From Salvelinus alpinus (lineage: Eukaryota > Chordata > Actinopteri > Salmoniformes > Salmonidae): a stretch of DNA of 64,000 nt. A program made the position numbers and the translations under genes. Location of the stretch: assembly GCF_045679555.1 (NCBI RefSeq), contig NC_092096.1, forward strand, positions 19,271,227 to 19,335,226, read 5' to 3'. Positions 1-12,721 of this stretch are shown here, one piece after another (positions within the stretch are counted from its first letter, which is position 1; every line of letters starts with the position of its first letter). Below the pieces are notes generated by a model. It was given only the letters and a program-made list of their open reading frames with translations. It ran no database searches and was not told where the DNA came from.

Positions 1-1045
1 AAAATCTAATTTTACATTGGTGTGTTATGTTCAGTAGTTCCAAAACGTGCAGTGATTTTGCAGAGAGCCACATAAATTTACAGAAATACTCTTAATAAAC
101 ATTGATAAATCTATTACACACAGAACTTTAGATAAACTTCTCCTTAATGCAACCACTGTGTCATATTTCAAAAAAACTTTACGGAAAAAGCATACCATGC
201 AATAATCTGAGTACGGCGCTCAGAGCCCAAACCAGCCAAAGAAATATCCGCCATGTTGTGGAGTCAACATTAGTCAGAAATAGCATTATAAATATTCACT
301 TACCTTTGACGATCTTCATCAGAATGCACTCCCAGGAATCCCAGTTCCACAATAAATGTTTGATTTGTTCGATAAAGTTAATAATTTTTGTCCATATACC
401 TCCTTTTGTTAGGGCGTTTGGTAAACAAATCCAAACGCACCTGCAAGTCCAGCGGAAAGGTCGGATGAAAAGTCCAAAAAGTTATATTACTGGTCGTAGA
501 AACATATCAAACGAAGTATAGAATCAATCTTTAGGATGTTTTTATCATAAATCTTCAATAATGTCCCAACCGGAGAATTCCTTTGTCTGTAGAAAAGCAA
601 TGGAACGCGAGGTAACTTTCACATGAGCGCGCATCACGAGCTCGTGGCTGCTGGCAGACCTCTAACTCATTCCCTTCTCATTCAGCCCCCCTTCACAGTA
701 GAAGCCTGAAACAACGTTCTAAAGACTGTTGACATCTAGTGGAAGCCTTAGGAAGTGCAAGATGACCAATATCCCACTGTATCTTCAATAGGGGCTGAGT
801 TGAAAAACTACAAACCTCAGATTTCCCACTTCCTGGTTGGATTTCTTCTCAGGTTTATGCCTGCCATATGAGTTCTGTTATACTCACAGACATCATTCAA
901 ACAGTTTTAGAAACTTCAGAGTGTTTTCCATCCAATACTATTAATAATATGCATATATTAGCATCTGGGACTGAGTAACAGGCAGTTTACTCTGGGCACG
1001 CTTTTCATCCAAAAGTGAAAATGCTGCCCCCTACCCCAATGAAGT
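1..1045. repeat. Probable dispersed salmonid repeat, class unknown
   Basis: No convincing exon is visible. The text from about 600 to 1045, including a stretch about an added methyl-size insertion 'tagtggaagcc' and 'gcatctgggactgagtaaca', resembles a high-copy repeat that I remember from salmonid assemblies. I cannot assign it to a transposon class and see no clear terminal repeats. The short open frame at 147-521 has no recognisable domain and is not called as a gene. Confidence 0.35.
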
Positions 1046-1884
1046 TTTAATATAACGAATTTTAAATGATTTATACTTTTACTTTTGATACTTGAGTATA
1101 TTTGACCAGTTGCTGTGGAACCAGGACCATGAGGGATTTGTAACTCAACTAAGGTCAACAGTTGATAAGGTGAAGTATATATCAGTCATTATCATTTCTA
1201 CACACTTTCTACCTGGTTTTAGTCGTTTAAGTTCAGACTGGAGTATTTGTCAAAAAATTATGACATATGTGACACATTCAAAACCTCCAGCGACCCAAAT
1301 GTGGGTCGTGACCCACCTATTTAGAATCGCTGCTCTAAAGTAACAGGTAATATAGAGATCCTGTTTGTTAACGCCTCTACCCCTGTGCCTTTCTACAGAC
1401 TCAGTAGCGAAACAATTTTTTTCAGGGAGTGAGAGAGATAAGGGGAAGACCAGGAGGAAGTGGAGATAAGGAGAAGGGGAGACAAGAAGAAGGGGAAGTA
1501 CAGTAGTGTTTTACATAACTCTCACCATACACATAGACACACACACACACACAGACACACACAAACTTCAAGGTGCACCATACCCACAGTAACTCTTCCC
1601 ATCCGCTCTCCCATACATGCACATATGGCAGCCACACACACCCTCGACCATACTCTCCCTGACTCCAGTGACTCACATCCCCCCCGTCACATTTTCATTC
1701 CTCTCCTCTAAGGCATCTGATCTTCCCTTAGACCTCCCACACGTGAGAACCCAGTGTGTGTGTGTGTGTGTGGACCTCCCAGGTAGCTGGGTCTTTGTGT
1801 TCCAGACAGGGCTGAGTTCAATGGGTCATGTGAAGTGTCTGCTAGACTAGAACAGCTGACCGCTCTGTACCTGCAGTTGTGTGT
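1046..1884. other. Non-coding stretch, simple-sequence rich
   Basis: I see no gene here. It has a phrase 'gtgggtcgtgacccac' near 1303, which is a palindromic motif seen at the tail of some fish repeats, a purine-rich block around 1430-1500, and an interrupted CA tract at 1537-1563. Confidence 0.5.
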
Positions 1885-2856
<972 letters not shown>

Positions 2857-3122
2857 GTCTTACTGGAGGTTACTTCCTGTATAGTGTCAGTATTACTGGA
2901 GGTTACTTCCTGCATAGTGTCAGTATTACCTGAGGTTACTTCCTGCATAGCGTCAGTCTTACTGGAGGTTACTTCCTGCATAGTATCAGTCTTACTGGAG
3001 GTTACTTCCTGCATAGCGTCAGTCTTACTGGAGGTTACTTCCTGCATAGCGTCAGTATTACTGGAGGTTACTTCCTGCATAGCGTCAGTATTACTGGAGG
3101 TTACTTCCTGCATAGCGTCAGT
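2857..3122 (+). repeat. 33-bp minisatellite, about 8 copies
   Basis: Eight tandem copies of a 33-bp unit with core 'actggaggttacttcctgca'. Copies differ at a few sites (for example 'gcgtcagt' against 'gtgtcagt', 'actgg' against 'cctga'). The unit length is a multiple of three and lacks stops, so both strands look open. Confidence 0.93.
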
Positions 3123-3733
3123 CGGGCCCAGTCCCAGACCCATGCACCACACACACACACACACACACCCCGGCACTCAGGTGGGAGCAGTATAGGTACA
3201 CCGTGACAGGGTTATAGCATCCCTGGGCAGAGCTAGGACAAGAAGCCAGTGTCACAGACACACGTCATTGGCAGGAGACTGATGAAGGCATGACAGGGGT
3301 TCAGACGGAGGTCAACATTAAACACAGTAAAGGGGGTTTGTTCAGGAGAGGGAAAACGTCAGAGGATTTCGTAATAACAGGGTATCAATAGACCAATTAA
3401 AACAATCTGGCTCTTGAATATGATCTTGTTTTTAAATTGTTGGAGAAAAAAAGCCAGACAGAGATTATACGAGTTGTTCTTTATAGATTATGTGTTTTCC
3501 TAAATTAATAAAATCAATGAAGTTATTTACAGTATATGGAGAAGCAGAACAAATTTTTCTCCAACGTTATCACATCTGTCTGGTATTAGTCGTTAACTGC
3601 AGGAGTTATTACACCATAATACATTCAGAGACTTTAACCACTAGCCAGTAGCCGTAGGTGTCTGCCCCTCCACCCCCATTCTGTCCACACAGCTAGCTAG
3701 TACAACACTACTGAGACAGACCAGAGAGGCCCT

Positions 3734-3819
3734 GTCTGTCTGACTGACAGGGAACCACCAGCAGCATGTTGAAACAGTCTGTCTGACTGACAGGGAACCA
3801 CCAGCAGCATGTTGAAACA
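3734..3819 (+). repeat. 43-bp direct repeat, two copies
   Basis: Two adjacent, essentially identical 43-bp copies containing 'gggaaccaccagcagcatgt'. The surrounding 3123-3960 shows no gene. Confidence 0.85.
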
Positions 3820-3959
3820 GGCTGAGTGACTGACAGTGGACCACAGACCTTTATCAGGAGACCATGGTTAATGCTCCAGTCTAAAGATGACTTAATGCTC
3901 TTCTCAGGTCAAAACAAGGTGTTTTCCTAGCTGACACACACATGCACACAAACACACTT

Positions 3960-5140
3960 TTTTTTTTTCCATCTTCAAGCTCCGTGAAGTTGGTTGTTGA
4001 TCATTGCTAGATAGCCATTTTCAAGCTGATTTAAGTCAAAACTGGAACTAGGCCAATCAGGAAAGGTCAATGTCGTCTTGGTGAGCAACACCAGTGTAAT
4101 TTTGGCCTCGTGTTTTAGGTAATTTTCCTGCTGAAAGGTGAATTTATCTCCCAGTGTCTGTTGGAAAGCAGACTGAACCAAGTTTTCCTCTGCCTGTGCT
4201 TAGCTCTCTTCCGTTTCTTTTTATCAACAAAAAAACTCCCTAGTCCTTGCCGATGACAAGCATGCCCATAACATGATGCAGCCATGTGGTACTCAGTGGT
4301 GTGTTGTGTTGGATTTGCCCCAACATAATGCTTTTTATTCAGGACAAAAAGTGAATTTCTTTGCCACATTGTTTTGGAGTATTACTTTAGTGTCTTCCTG
4401 CAAACAGGATGCATGTTTTGGAATATTTTTATTTAGTACAGGCTTCCTTCTTTTCACTCTGTAATTTAGGTTAGTATTGTGGAGTAGCTACAATGTTGTT
4501 GATCCATCCTCAGTTATCTCCTACCGCAGCCATTAAACTCTAACTGTTTTAAAATCACCATTGGCCTCATGCTGAAATCCTTGAGTGGTTTCCTTCCTCT
4601 ACGGTAACTGAGTTAGGATGGGTGCCTTTACCTTTGTAGTGACTGTATTGATACACCTTCCAACGTGTAAATAATAACTGCACCATGCTCAAAGAGATAT
4701 TCAATGTCTGCTTTATTTTTACCCATCTACCAATACATGCACTTCTTTGCGAACCATTGGAAAACCTCCCTGGTCTTTGTGGTTGAATCTGTGCTTGAAA
4801 TTCACCGCTCGACTGAGGGACCTAACAGATAATTGTATATTTGGGGTACAGAGATGGGGTAGTAATTTAAAGATCATGTTAAACGCTATTATTGCACACA
4901 GAGTGAGTCCATGCAACTTATTATGTGACTTGTTAATTAAGCAAGTGTTTACTCCTGAACTTATTAAGGCTTGCCATAACAAAAGGATTGAATACTTATT
5001 TACTAATTTAAGCTTTTAATTTTTGTATTCATTTGTAAACATTTCTAAAAACACTGACATTCTGGGGTATTGTGTGTAGATCAGTGACACAAAATCTCAG
5101 GCTATAATTTCAGGTGAATCATTTCTGAAGGCACTGTATC
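3960..5140 (-). mobile_element. Degenerate Tc1-like transposon remnant
   Basis: Minus-strand translation at 3975-4181 gives a decayed Tc1 transposase C-terminal segment: FTFQQENYLKHEAK, then WPSSSFDLNQLEN, corresponding to the FQxDNxPKH and WPxxSPDLNPIEN motifs. The right part (about 4700-5140) ends in text like 'ggggtattgtgtgtagatca' and 'gaaggcactgtat', which match the terminal region of a fish Tc1 family as I remember it. No intact frame remains. The middle part (4190-4700) could be a different nested repeat. Confidence 0.55.
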
Positions 5141-5599
5141 ATCCAGCTAACCTCAGCAGTCATGTCTTCTGTCTCCTGGTTATGTAAGTAACCTCAATAG
5201 GGCCTATATTGATGACTTATACCTGTCAGCAGTTTTTCAAACACCTAAAACAATTTTTCCTGCAATCTAGAGCCATACCCATAAAACATCTGCAATGGTC
5301 ATCTAAGCATACCTCTTTACCTGTTCAATTGTCATTTTAATGAGGGTGTCATTCTGACCGTTGTCAAGCACACATCTCAATATACTGCACTAACATGCCT
5401 AGGATAGTACATCCACATCACTGTACAGTACATGGGATCATAACACACATCCTCAATACAGGCCACTGTTGGGAAAGATACTCTGAAATATACTGTATAG
5501 TTTACCAAGCTACCAATTACTTCACACTGGAAGAAGTTAAGCTACCCTTAAGAATAATATCGTTTTTTTCACTAAAGTTACTTTGAAAAAGTAGTTAAC

Positions 5600-5905
5600 A
5601 TTGCTGCGGGGATTTGCTTCCGAACAGCCACAGAGCATTAGTGAGGTCGGGCACTGATGCTGGGCGATTAGGCCTGGCTCGCAGTCGGCGTTCCAACTCA
5701 TCCCAAATCCCAAAGGTGTTCGATGGGATTGAGGTCAGGGCTCTGTGCAAGCCAGTCAAGTTCTTCCACACTGATCTTGACAAACCATTTCTGTATGGAC
5801 CTCGCTTTGTGCATGGAGGCATTGTCATGCTGAAACAGGAAAGGGCCTTCCCCAAACTGTTGCCACAAAGTTAGAAACACAGAATCATCTAGAATGTCAT
5901 TTTAT
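5600..5905 (-). mobile_element. Tc1-like transposase C-terminal fragment
   Basis: The minus strand encodes GEGPFLFQHDNASMHKAR, followed by ELDWLAQSPDLNPIEHLWD in one frame, and ERRLRARPNRPASVPDL in another. These are the second catalytic Asp and final Glu regions of a Tc1 DDE transposase. A frameshift after HLWD (about 5700) splits it. No N-terminal half and no inverted repeats are present. It lies only about 20 bp from the next Tc1 element, so two subfamilies are stacked. Confidence 0.82.
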
Positions 5906-5924
5906 GCTGTATCGTTACGATTTA

Positions 5925-7463
5925 CAGGACCAGTCAAAAGATTGGACAAACCTACTCATTAAAGGGTTTTTCTTTATTTTAACTATTTTCTACATTGTAG
6001 AATAATAGTGAAGACTTCACAACTATGTAATAACACATATGGAATCATGTAGTAACCAAAAAAGTTGAACAAATCAAAATATATTTTAGATTTTAGATTC
6101 TTCAAAGTAGCCACCCTTTACCTTGATGACAGCTTTGCACACTCTTGGCATTCTCTCAACCAGCTTCACCTGGAATGCTTTTCCAACAGCCTTGAAGGAT
6201 TTCCCACATATGTTGGCTGCTTTTCCTTCACTCTGCAGTCCAACTCATCCCAAACCATCTCAATTGGATTGAGGTCGGGGGATTGTGGAGGCCAGATCAT
6301 CTGATGCAGCACTCCATCACTCTCCTTCTTGGTCAAATAGCCCTTACACATCCTGGAGGTGTGTTGGGTCATTGTTCTACTGAAAAACAAATTATAGTCC
6401 CACTAAGCGCAAACCAGATGGGATGGCGTATTGCTGCAGAATGCTGTGGTTGCCATGCTGGTTAAGTGTGCCTTGAATTCTAAATAAATCACAGACAGTG
6501 TCAACAGCAAAGCACCCCCACACCATCACACCACCTCCTCCATGCTTCACGGTGGGAACCACAAATGCGGTGATCATCCGTTCACCTACTCTGCGTCTCA
6601 CAAAGACATGGCGGTTGGAACCAAAAATCTCAAATTTGGACTCATCAGACAAAGAACAGATTTCCACCGGTCTAATGTCCATTGCTCGTGTTTCTTGGCC
6701 CAAGCAAGTCTCTTCTTATTATTGGTGTCTTTTAGTGGTGGTTTCTTTGCAGCAATTTGACCATGAAGGCCTGATTCACTCAGTCTCCTCTTAACAGTTG
6801 ATGTTGAGATGTGTCTGTTACTTGAACTCTGTGAAGCATTTATTTGGGCTGCAATCTGAGGTGTAGTTAACTCTAATGAACTTATCCTCTGGAGCAGAGG
6901 CAACTCTGGATTTTCCTTTCCTGTGGCGGTCCTCATGAGAGCCAGTTTCATCATAGCGCTTGATGGTTTTTGCAACTGCACTTGAAGAAATGTTCCAGAT
7001 TGACTGATCTTCATGTCTTAAAGTAATGATGGACTGTCGTTTCTCTTTGCTTATTTGAGCTGTTCTTTCCATAATATGGACTATGTCTTTTACCAAGTAG
7101 GGTTATCTTCTGTATACCACCCCTACCTTGTCACAACACAACTGATTGGCTCAAACGCATTAAGAAGGAAAGACATTTTACAAATGAACTTTTAACAAGG
7201 TACACCTGTTAATTGAAATGCATTCCAGGTGACTACCCCATGAAGCTGGTTGAGAGAATGCCAAGAGTGTGCAAAGCTGTCATCAAGGCAAATGATGGGT
7301 ACTTTGAAGAATCTCAAATATTTGTTGAACACTTTTTTGGTTACTACATGATTCCATATGTGTTATTTCATAGTTTTGATGTATTCACTATTATTCTACA
7401 ATATAGCAAATAGTAAAAATAAAGAAAATTAATGAAAAATGTCCAAACTTTTGACTGATACTT
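5925..7463 (-). mobile_element. Tc1-like transposon, near full length, inactive
   Basis: The left end reads 'caggaccagtcaaaagattg' and the right end 'caaacttttgactgatactt', imperfect inverted copies of each other. Each is flanked by TA (5923-5924 and 7464-7465), the Tc1/mariner target duplication. The element is about 1.54 kb, the usual size, with a broken transposase inside on the minus strand. Confidence 0.88.
6166..7096 (-). pseudogene. Tc1 transposase pseudogene (multiply frameshifted)
   Basis: Four minus-strand segments in different frames together spell a Tc1 transposase. The N-terminal helix-turn-helix part is ERTAQISKEKRQSI...AVAKTIKRYDETGS (7096-6818). The second DNA-binding part is [16 protein letters not shown] (to about 6700). 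The middle is [17 protein letters not shown]...[16 protein letters not shown] (6703-6392). The C-terminal end is WPPQSPDLNPIEMVWDELD (6390-6166). Frames change at least three times, so no transposase can be made from this copy. Confidence 0.82.
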
Positions 7464-7679
7464 TACTTTGTGATAAATTATCATATCTACATCTGAAATG
7501 TTATAGACTACAAATTTCAAAAACAAATCTGTCTGGAGTCAGATGTTAACAGAATATATCATTTGGCCGCTAAACACAAAACTATATTTCAAGGGAGAAT
7601 TAGGCAGGTCTGAGGCTGAAAAAGAAAGGAATTCTTGCCCATATTTCCCCCATATTTTATTTTTTTTGTTGCAAAAAAA

Positions 7680-7951
7680 GTAGGGTGTAGTTCTGGTAGT
7701 TAGCTACACCGCTACATGGGAAAAAAGTAGGGTGTAGTTCTGGTAGTTAGCTACACCGCTACATGGGAAAAATTAGGGTGTAGTTCTGGTAGTTAGCTAC
7801 ACCGCTACATGGGAAAAAGTAGGGTGTAGTTCTGGTAGTTAGCTACACCGCTACATGGAGAAAGTAGGGTGTAGTTCTGGTAGTTAGCTACACCGCTACT
7901 TGGGAAAAAGTAGTGTGTAGTTCTGGTAGTTAGCTACACCGCTACATGGGA
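7680..7951 (+). repeat. 45-47-bp minisatellite with internal hairpin, 6 copies
   Basis: Six copies of a unit containing 'gggtgtagttctggtagtta' then 'gctacaccgctacatggg'. Each unit carries the inverted pair GGTGTAG and CTACACC about 12 nt apart, so each can fold as a small stem. Length differences lie in the A-run between units. Confidence 0.92.
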
Positions 7952-8224
7952 AAAAGTAACTACTGAAAACACTACCTAGATTTATATTTAGTTGAACTAC
8001 CACCAAGCTTCTGCAAAATGCAGTTCAATTACTAGTTGAACTGTATGTACAGTAGTTCCCTACTCCCCAACACTGATACAGGCAAATATCATGGCATCAT
8101 AATTAAGACACAAATATCATGATATTATCATAAGGTGCCAGATGACATTTAAACAAAAGCACACATCCTGAGCTGTATCCCCCTGTCTGGTGGTTCTTTT
8201 TCTAAAGAAACAGAATATGTTTCT

Positions 8225-8800
8225 CTGCATCACTGCAAACATCTGGGTTAACGATTGAAAGGAATGTGAGTCTGATTCAGTACAGTAATTGCTTGCTTTT
8301 CTAAAGTCTATAAACCTTGCCAGCAGACTTGCCAGCTAAGATAGTTAAACAAGCTACTCTAACTTGATTTAAAGCCTGAAATGACTTGGTAGCTAATTAT
8401 GAGGTTAGGAGATGGGAACTGCTAGCTGGCAAGCTAAAGCTAACTTCATAAAATTGCTATGTGGCTAGTATTACAGAGAAACAACAAAACATTTTTGTTT
8501 TATTTATTCATCAAGAAGGAATCAACAGGCTACATAGCTCGATCAAATTAATTTACAAACAAGATCAGTTTTGAAACCATATTTCTCTGTTTCTTTTCTC
8601 TTTGTCTGGCCCAGTCAGTGAGCCCCCTCTGCAAAATACAGCTGACAGATCTTTTATATAGAATTATGATAAGGCATAGGCTTCAAAATGAAGTTTAGTT
8701 ATTAATTTAACATCTGAAAAAAAGAAAAAAAACTGGACAAATCTGAGGGGGCACGTGCCCTTGTGCCCCAAATGGGCATGACTCCACTGCCTGTCAGTCA
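8225..8800 (+). repeat. Dispersed repeat, inverted partner at 34.9-35.4 kb
   Basis: Reading the reverse complement of 8225-8450 shows clear similarity to 34930-35160: both contain 'catttcaggct', 'tcaagttagagtagct' and 'gattgaaagg'. The following AT-rich part and a 'ggggcacgtgccc' phrase near 8750 also look repeat-like. The class is unknown. I see no coding capacity. Confidence 0.5.
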
Positions 8801-9069
8801 GCGCCCCAGTCATATAGGCTCTGGGCGGGGCCCTAATGGGCCTAAAGGGGCCAAGAGGGTAATTACCCGTAACAGTCACAGCACCTCTTTATCAATAAAA
8901 AAGACTTAGTGGACCGCAGATAAAACAAGATCTGACTTTCATAGGATGAAGTGTGTTGACATGCCATCTCTCTGGTGACAGTTCCATACAACCTATAGAG
9001 ATGTTATTGTGACAGCCTGGTCTGGCCACTTGTCAAATGTAGTTAGTGACAGAAAAAAATTAGTAATGT

Positions 9070-9165
9070 GCTTTTCTCTCTCTCTCCCTCTCTCTCCCTC
9101 CCTGCCTCTTTCTCTCCCTCTATCTATCTCTCTCTCCTTCCCTGCCTGCCTCTTTCTCTCCCAAG
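9070..9165 (+). repeat. Pyrimidine-rich (CT)n tract
   Basis: Interrupted CTCTCT/CCCT low-complexity run. The flanking text to 9660 holds no gene that I can recognise. Confidence 0.75.
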
Positions 9166-9661
9166 ACATAGTTACCAGCTGCAGATGTGTGATATAGATT
9201 AGAAATGTATCTGAACTGATCCTGGATCAGACGAGGCAGTCGTATTTCTGTCAGCAGAGCAGAGTACCAGCACACGCTACACTACAGACCAGTACACTCA
9301 TCCATCTCTCCACCTCACCACAGTCACGCAAGCCTCAAGCATCCGGCCAAGCCAACACATAAAGCTAAGATGGCTGAATCAACCTCCTGAAACTGGCCCA
9401 TATTCAGCTTAAATCTGAACCTTGGTCCAACTGGAGACTGTGTCAGACTGAAACAGCTCAGTCTTGTATACAGTATAGTGGGATGGCAGTGAACCTGAGT
9501 TTGACTGGCTGTCACTAGAGTGCAAGTGCTTGACCTCTAACCTCTGACCTTTGTCTCTATAGTATAGTAGGAGAGGTCAGTCAACCACACATTCACACAC
9601 AGGGCCTAAGGAGATATGGAGCTGTGTGTGGTAAAGTAACAGCAGTAAGGATTTTATTTAA

Positions 9662-9897
9662 AAAATGGCGCAGGAAGAAATGGCAGCAGTTTTACAGGCG
9701 CCCAACCAATTGTGCTATTATGTGTTTTTTTTTGTGTTATTTGTAACTTATTTTGTACATTATGTTCTGCCACCGTATCTTACGGCAAAAAAGAGCTTCT
9801 GGATATCAGGACAGCGATCACTCACCTCGGATTAGACAAAGATTTTTTCTACAACAAGCAGAACGCACAGGACATTCAACAAACACCTGTGAAATAA
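9662..9897 (+). mobile_element. LINE 5'-region fragment
   Basis: Plus-strand translation near 9760-9890 contains ATVSYGKKELLDIRTAITHL then GLDKDFFYNKQNAQDI. I recall a closely similar phrase near the start of a fish non-LTR retrotransposon protein. It is preceded by 'aaaatggcgcaggaagaaat', which resembles the start of such an element. Only about 240 bp are present. The family is not certain. Confidence 0.5.
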
Positions 9898-9913
9898 TCT
9901 ACAGTTGATCTAC

Positions 9914-10024
9914 TACCCTGGGGTACAATAAAATAGCCATATGTACCCTGGGGTACCATAAACTAGCCATTTAACCCAGTTTATCAAAAGTAAACTAGCT
10001 ATATCTACCCTGGGGTACAATACA
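9914..10024 (+). repeat. Imperfect short direct repeats, 3 copies
   Basis: 'taccctggggtac' occurs at 9914, 9943 and 10006, each followed by related text ('aataaaatagccat', 'cataaactagccat', 'aatacactg'). Confidence 0.6.
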
Positions 10025-10490
10025 CTGTCATAGAGCACTATGAATAACCTAAACAAAAGCCACAACAAAAAAGTATTTGGGAGACATCTTGTTTAGTATA
10101 GGTAGCTATAACCTATAGTAACACAAGGCATTCATTGGTGTCAATGGGAGACTTTAGTGTCAGACTGGAGCACAGCCACTAATGAAGTAGTGGAGGAGAG
10201 GAGACCAACTCTGAATGACCTCAAAACTGTGGCTTTTCTTTGGTAAGTTGATTTTTGATAAAGTGGGTTAACAGGCCGACCACTAGCCTGCTGTTGGTCA
10301 TCCACGCCCATGTCTTCATACTCTCTGTCCCTGAAGGATCCAGAGGTCCTGGAAACTGAATTTAGACCTCTGGTATTACAGAAAAAATACATAAATCATA
10401 CTCTTAACTAACCGCCTCCCCGGACGATGCTCATATGTAGGTTGGTTGTGACTGTGGGATGAGGTAGGTTAATGTTCACATACTTTACTC
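10025..10490. other. No feature recognised
   Basis: No exon, transposase or tandem repeat seen. Confidence 0.4.
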
Positions 10491-10653
10491 CAGAGGAGGC
10501 TGTTGGGAGGAGCTATAGAAGGGCAGGCTCATTGTAACGGCTGGAATGGAACAGTATCAAACATATAGAAACAACATATTTTATTCCGTTCCATGTATTC
10601 TATTCCAGCCATTACAATAAGCCCATCCTCCTATAACTCTTCCCATTGGTGGA
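10491..10653. mobile_element. Palindromic MITE (first of two related copies)
   Basis: The element folds back on itself. The left half reads 'gaggaggctgttgggaggag', 'ctatagaagggcaggctcat' and 'ggctggaatggaacag'. The right half is its degenerate reverse complement ('attctattccagccattaca', 'ataagcccatcctcctataa'). It carries no coding sequence. I remember this as a very common non-autonomous palindromic element of salmonids; the copy at 11916-12102 belongs to the same family. Confidence 0.75.
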
Positions 10654-11690
10654 TGTAGGTATAGGCAACATGGGCACCATCTTGACAGGGGCGGCACGGG
10701 GCACCCGCACAACAAAAATTCGGAATGGTGACATTTGCGCAATTGGTTTTCTATCGCTCATTTGCACGTCACGTCAATGATATCATGTCACCGTGTGGGA
10801 CTGTGGGTCAGTTAACCTTGTCGGAGTGGGCGCTCTGATTCTAGTTTGTGAGCTAGGCAGGCTCATGGGAAGCTAGAACCGCCACTGCCCTCTTCCCACC
10901 AGCCCCCTCTGCTTTACACAGCATAGAAGGCCGGCATTGAAACAACTGTATTGCGATTTCTCCTCTGAAATAACACTGACACCTTGTGGCAGACAGTGGA
11001 ACAGCAAGACACTTCTGTTTTCGACTCTACTGTTACATCCAACTGAACAACTACCATCAAAAACTGCTCTTCTTTCAACATGAAATACTATACATAGTTA
11101 TATTTCCTATTACCCCATCATTTAGTTGTTTTTTAAAATCTAGTCATGGGTTGGGATTAGCTTTAAAACGGCCTTCCTGTTAAGTGTAAATGAAATGCCC
11201 GTATTAATCTGTGGACATCTACCATTTCATGTGTCACAGAAAGCAGCTTATTATGAATATAGTGTTGTTGATTGGCAGTGTTTGGCCTGCAGTTAATGCC
11301 ACATCACCAGTCAGGGATCCACCATAAATCCCCCTAAGAGATCCTTCAACATCCCATCTACCCCTGCAGCCTCGGGCCAAACCCCAAGTGGCTCCTGGTA
11401 GAACATGCCCATAGGCACAGATCTAGGATCAGTTTACCCACCATAGTTTCTTATCTGTACATTAGATCAGTGTCCAGGGGCAACTGCATCCTCTCTGTGA
11501 TGAGATGTCCCAGTTGTGTTGTTCATGCTGTTCCAATGATGTTCCAAAGGCAATAGAACACAGTCATGTGACTACCATTAAACACTGATGATTCAGCAGA
11601 AGAGGTCTGCTTGGCGTTGGTGTTGGTGACTAGCAGGGAGAAGTGACTGAGTGAGTGGGATTTAGTGTTGTGAGTCATTGACCATGTAGG
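10654..11690. other. No gene recognised
   Basis: Mixed unique-looking DNA. 'cacagatctaggatcagttt' at about 11416-11436 resembles a short motif shared by many salmonid SINE/LINE tails (a similar one lies near 57600). It is too short to call. Confidence 0.4.
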
Positions 11691-11698
11691 AATGATAT

Positions 11699-11795
11699 CC
11701 TATTCCCTAAATAGTGCACTACTTATAACCAAAGCCCTATGTGGGCCCTGGTCAAAGGTAGTGCACTACATAGAAAACAGGGTCCCACATGGGAC
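11699..11795. mobile_element. Palindromic 'tattccctaaatagtgcac' MITE copy
   Basis: The left arm 'tattccctaaatagtgcact' pairs with the right arm 'tagtgcactacatagaaaac'; the centre is 'ggccctggtcaaa'. The same palindrome recurs at about 12722, 41355, 46855, 47699 and 48255, which defines a dispersed family in this window. It has no coding capacity. Confidence 0.62.
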
Positions 11796-11915
11796 GTAGA
11801 CATTGTGTTATCACCCATCACTTGAGAGGACAGCAATTAGCTACACTGCTGAGACCAGAGGTACTGGTCTAAACGCCATTTACTGTGACAAAGCAATGCG
11901 GGGGTGTGTGTGTGT

Positions 11916-12102
11916 CAGTGGAGGCTGCTGAGGGGAGGACGGCTCATAATAACGGCCAGAACGGAACAAATGGAATGGCGTCAAACACCTGGAAACCATG
12001 GAAACCATGTGTTTGATGTATTTGATAGCATTCCACTGATTCCTCTCCAGTCATTACCACGAACTCGTTCTTCCCAATTAAGGTGCCACCAACCTCCTGT
12101 GG
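11916..12102. mobile_element. Palindromic MITE (second copy of 10491 family)
   Basis: Starts 'cagtggaggctgctgagggg' and ends 'ggtgccaccaacctcctgtgg' in part, with internal 'aacggaacaaatggaatgg' against 'gcattccactgattcctctc'. It is the same plan as 10491-10653 but more diverged. Confidence 0.65.
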
Positions 12103-12187
12103 TTTGTGTGTGTGTGAGTGTTGTTGTTCCTGTCCATGTATTTAATCACCACAAATTAAAGATCTCTTTATTCTCTGGAACAAGGGA

Positions 12188-12295
12188 GGTAGGCTCGTAG
12201 GACAGTCTTGATCTCATGAGTTTACATCATGTTTTGCTAATCCGTGTAGCGAAACAGAAAGTAAACTCATGAGATCAAGACTGTCCTACGAGGCT
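12188..12295. mobile_element. 108-bp hairpin MITE with 8-bp target duplication
   Basis: Two perfect 32-bp arms ('ctcgtaggacagtcttgatc' onward, and its reverse complement ending 'ctgtcctacgag') surround a loop of about 35 nt. The whole is bounded by an exact 8-bp direct repeat, 'acaaggga', at 12180-12187 and 12296-12303. An 8-bp duplication fits hAT-type integration, although the ends do not show the usual CAGNG hAT terminus. There is no coding capacity. Confidence 0.75.
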
Positions 12296-12450
12296 ACAAG
12301 GGAATCAAAACCAACAAGACAGTCAAGATATACAGGAAAACTATTGTACGTTCATCAACCCATCTCATTGGCTTATTTGACATCCTGTTACATAATCTGG
12401 ACAACAAGCCTTAATGGAGCCCAGGAAGTAAAGAGGAAGGGGATTGTGAT

Positions 12451-12452
<2 letters not shown>

Positions 12453-12524
<72 letters not shown>
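12453..12524 (+). repeat. (AC)n microsatellite
   Basis: Uninterrupted run of about 36 dinucleotides. Confidence 0.97.
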
Positions 12525-12527
<3 letters not shown>

Positions 12528-12721
12528 ATGTTACCATAGAGACGGTGTATTCTGTGTCTTCTAGGTTGATAATAACAGAGTTGGTGATTATCCAATGTTC
12601 CTGGATTAGCCAGTGTCACTGAGAGGTGACTGACACACAACACCAAGGAAATGATGTCATGAGAAATCATCTCCTTTGAAAACACCAACTACCTCTGAAG
12701 CCCTCTACAACGGTACACAGG

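Noticed and set aside
147-521. 124-codon plus-strand frame
   Set aside because: No domain, no splice context, and located in what I believe is repeat DNA.
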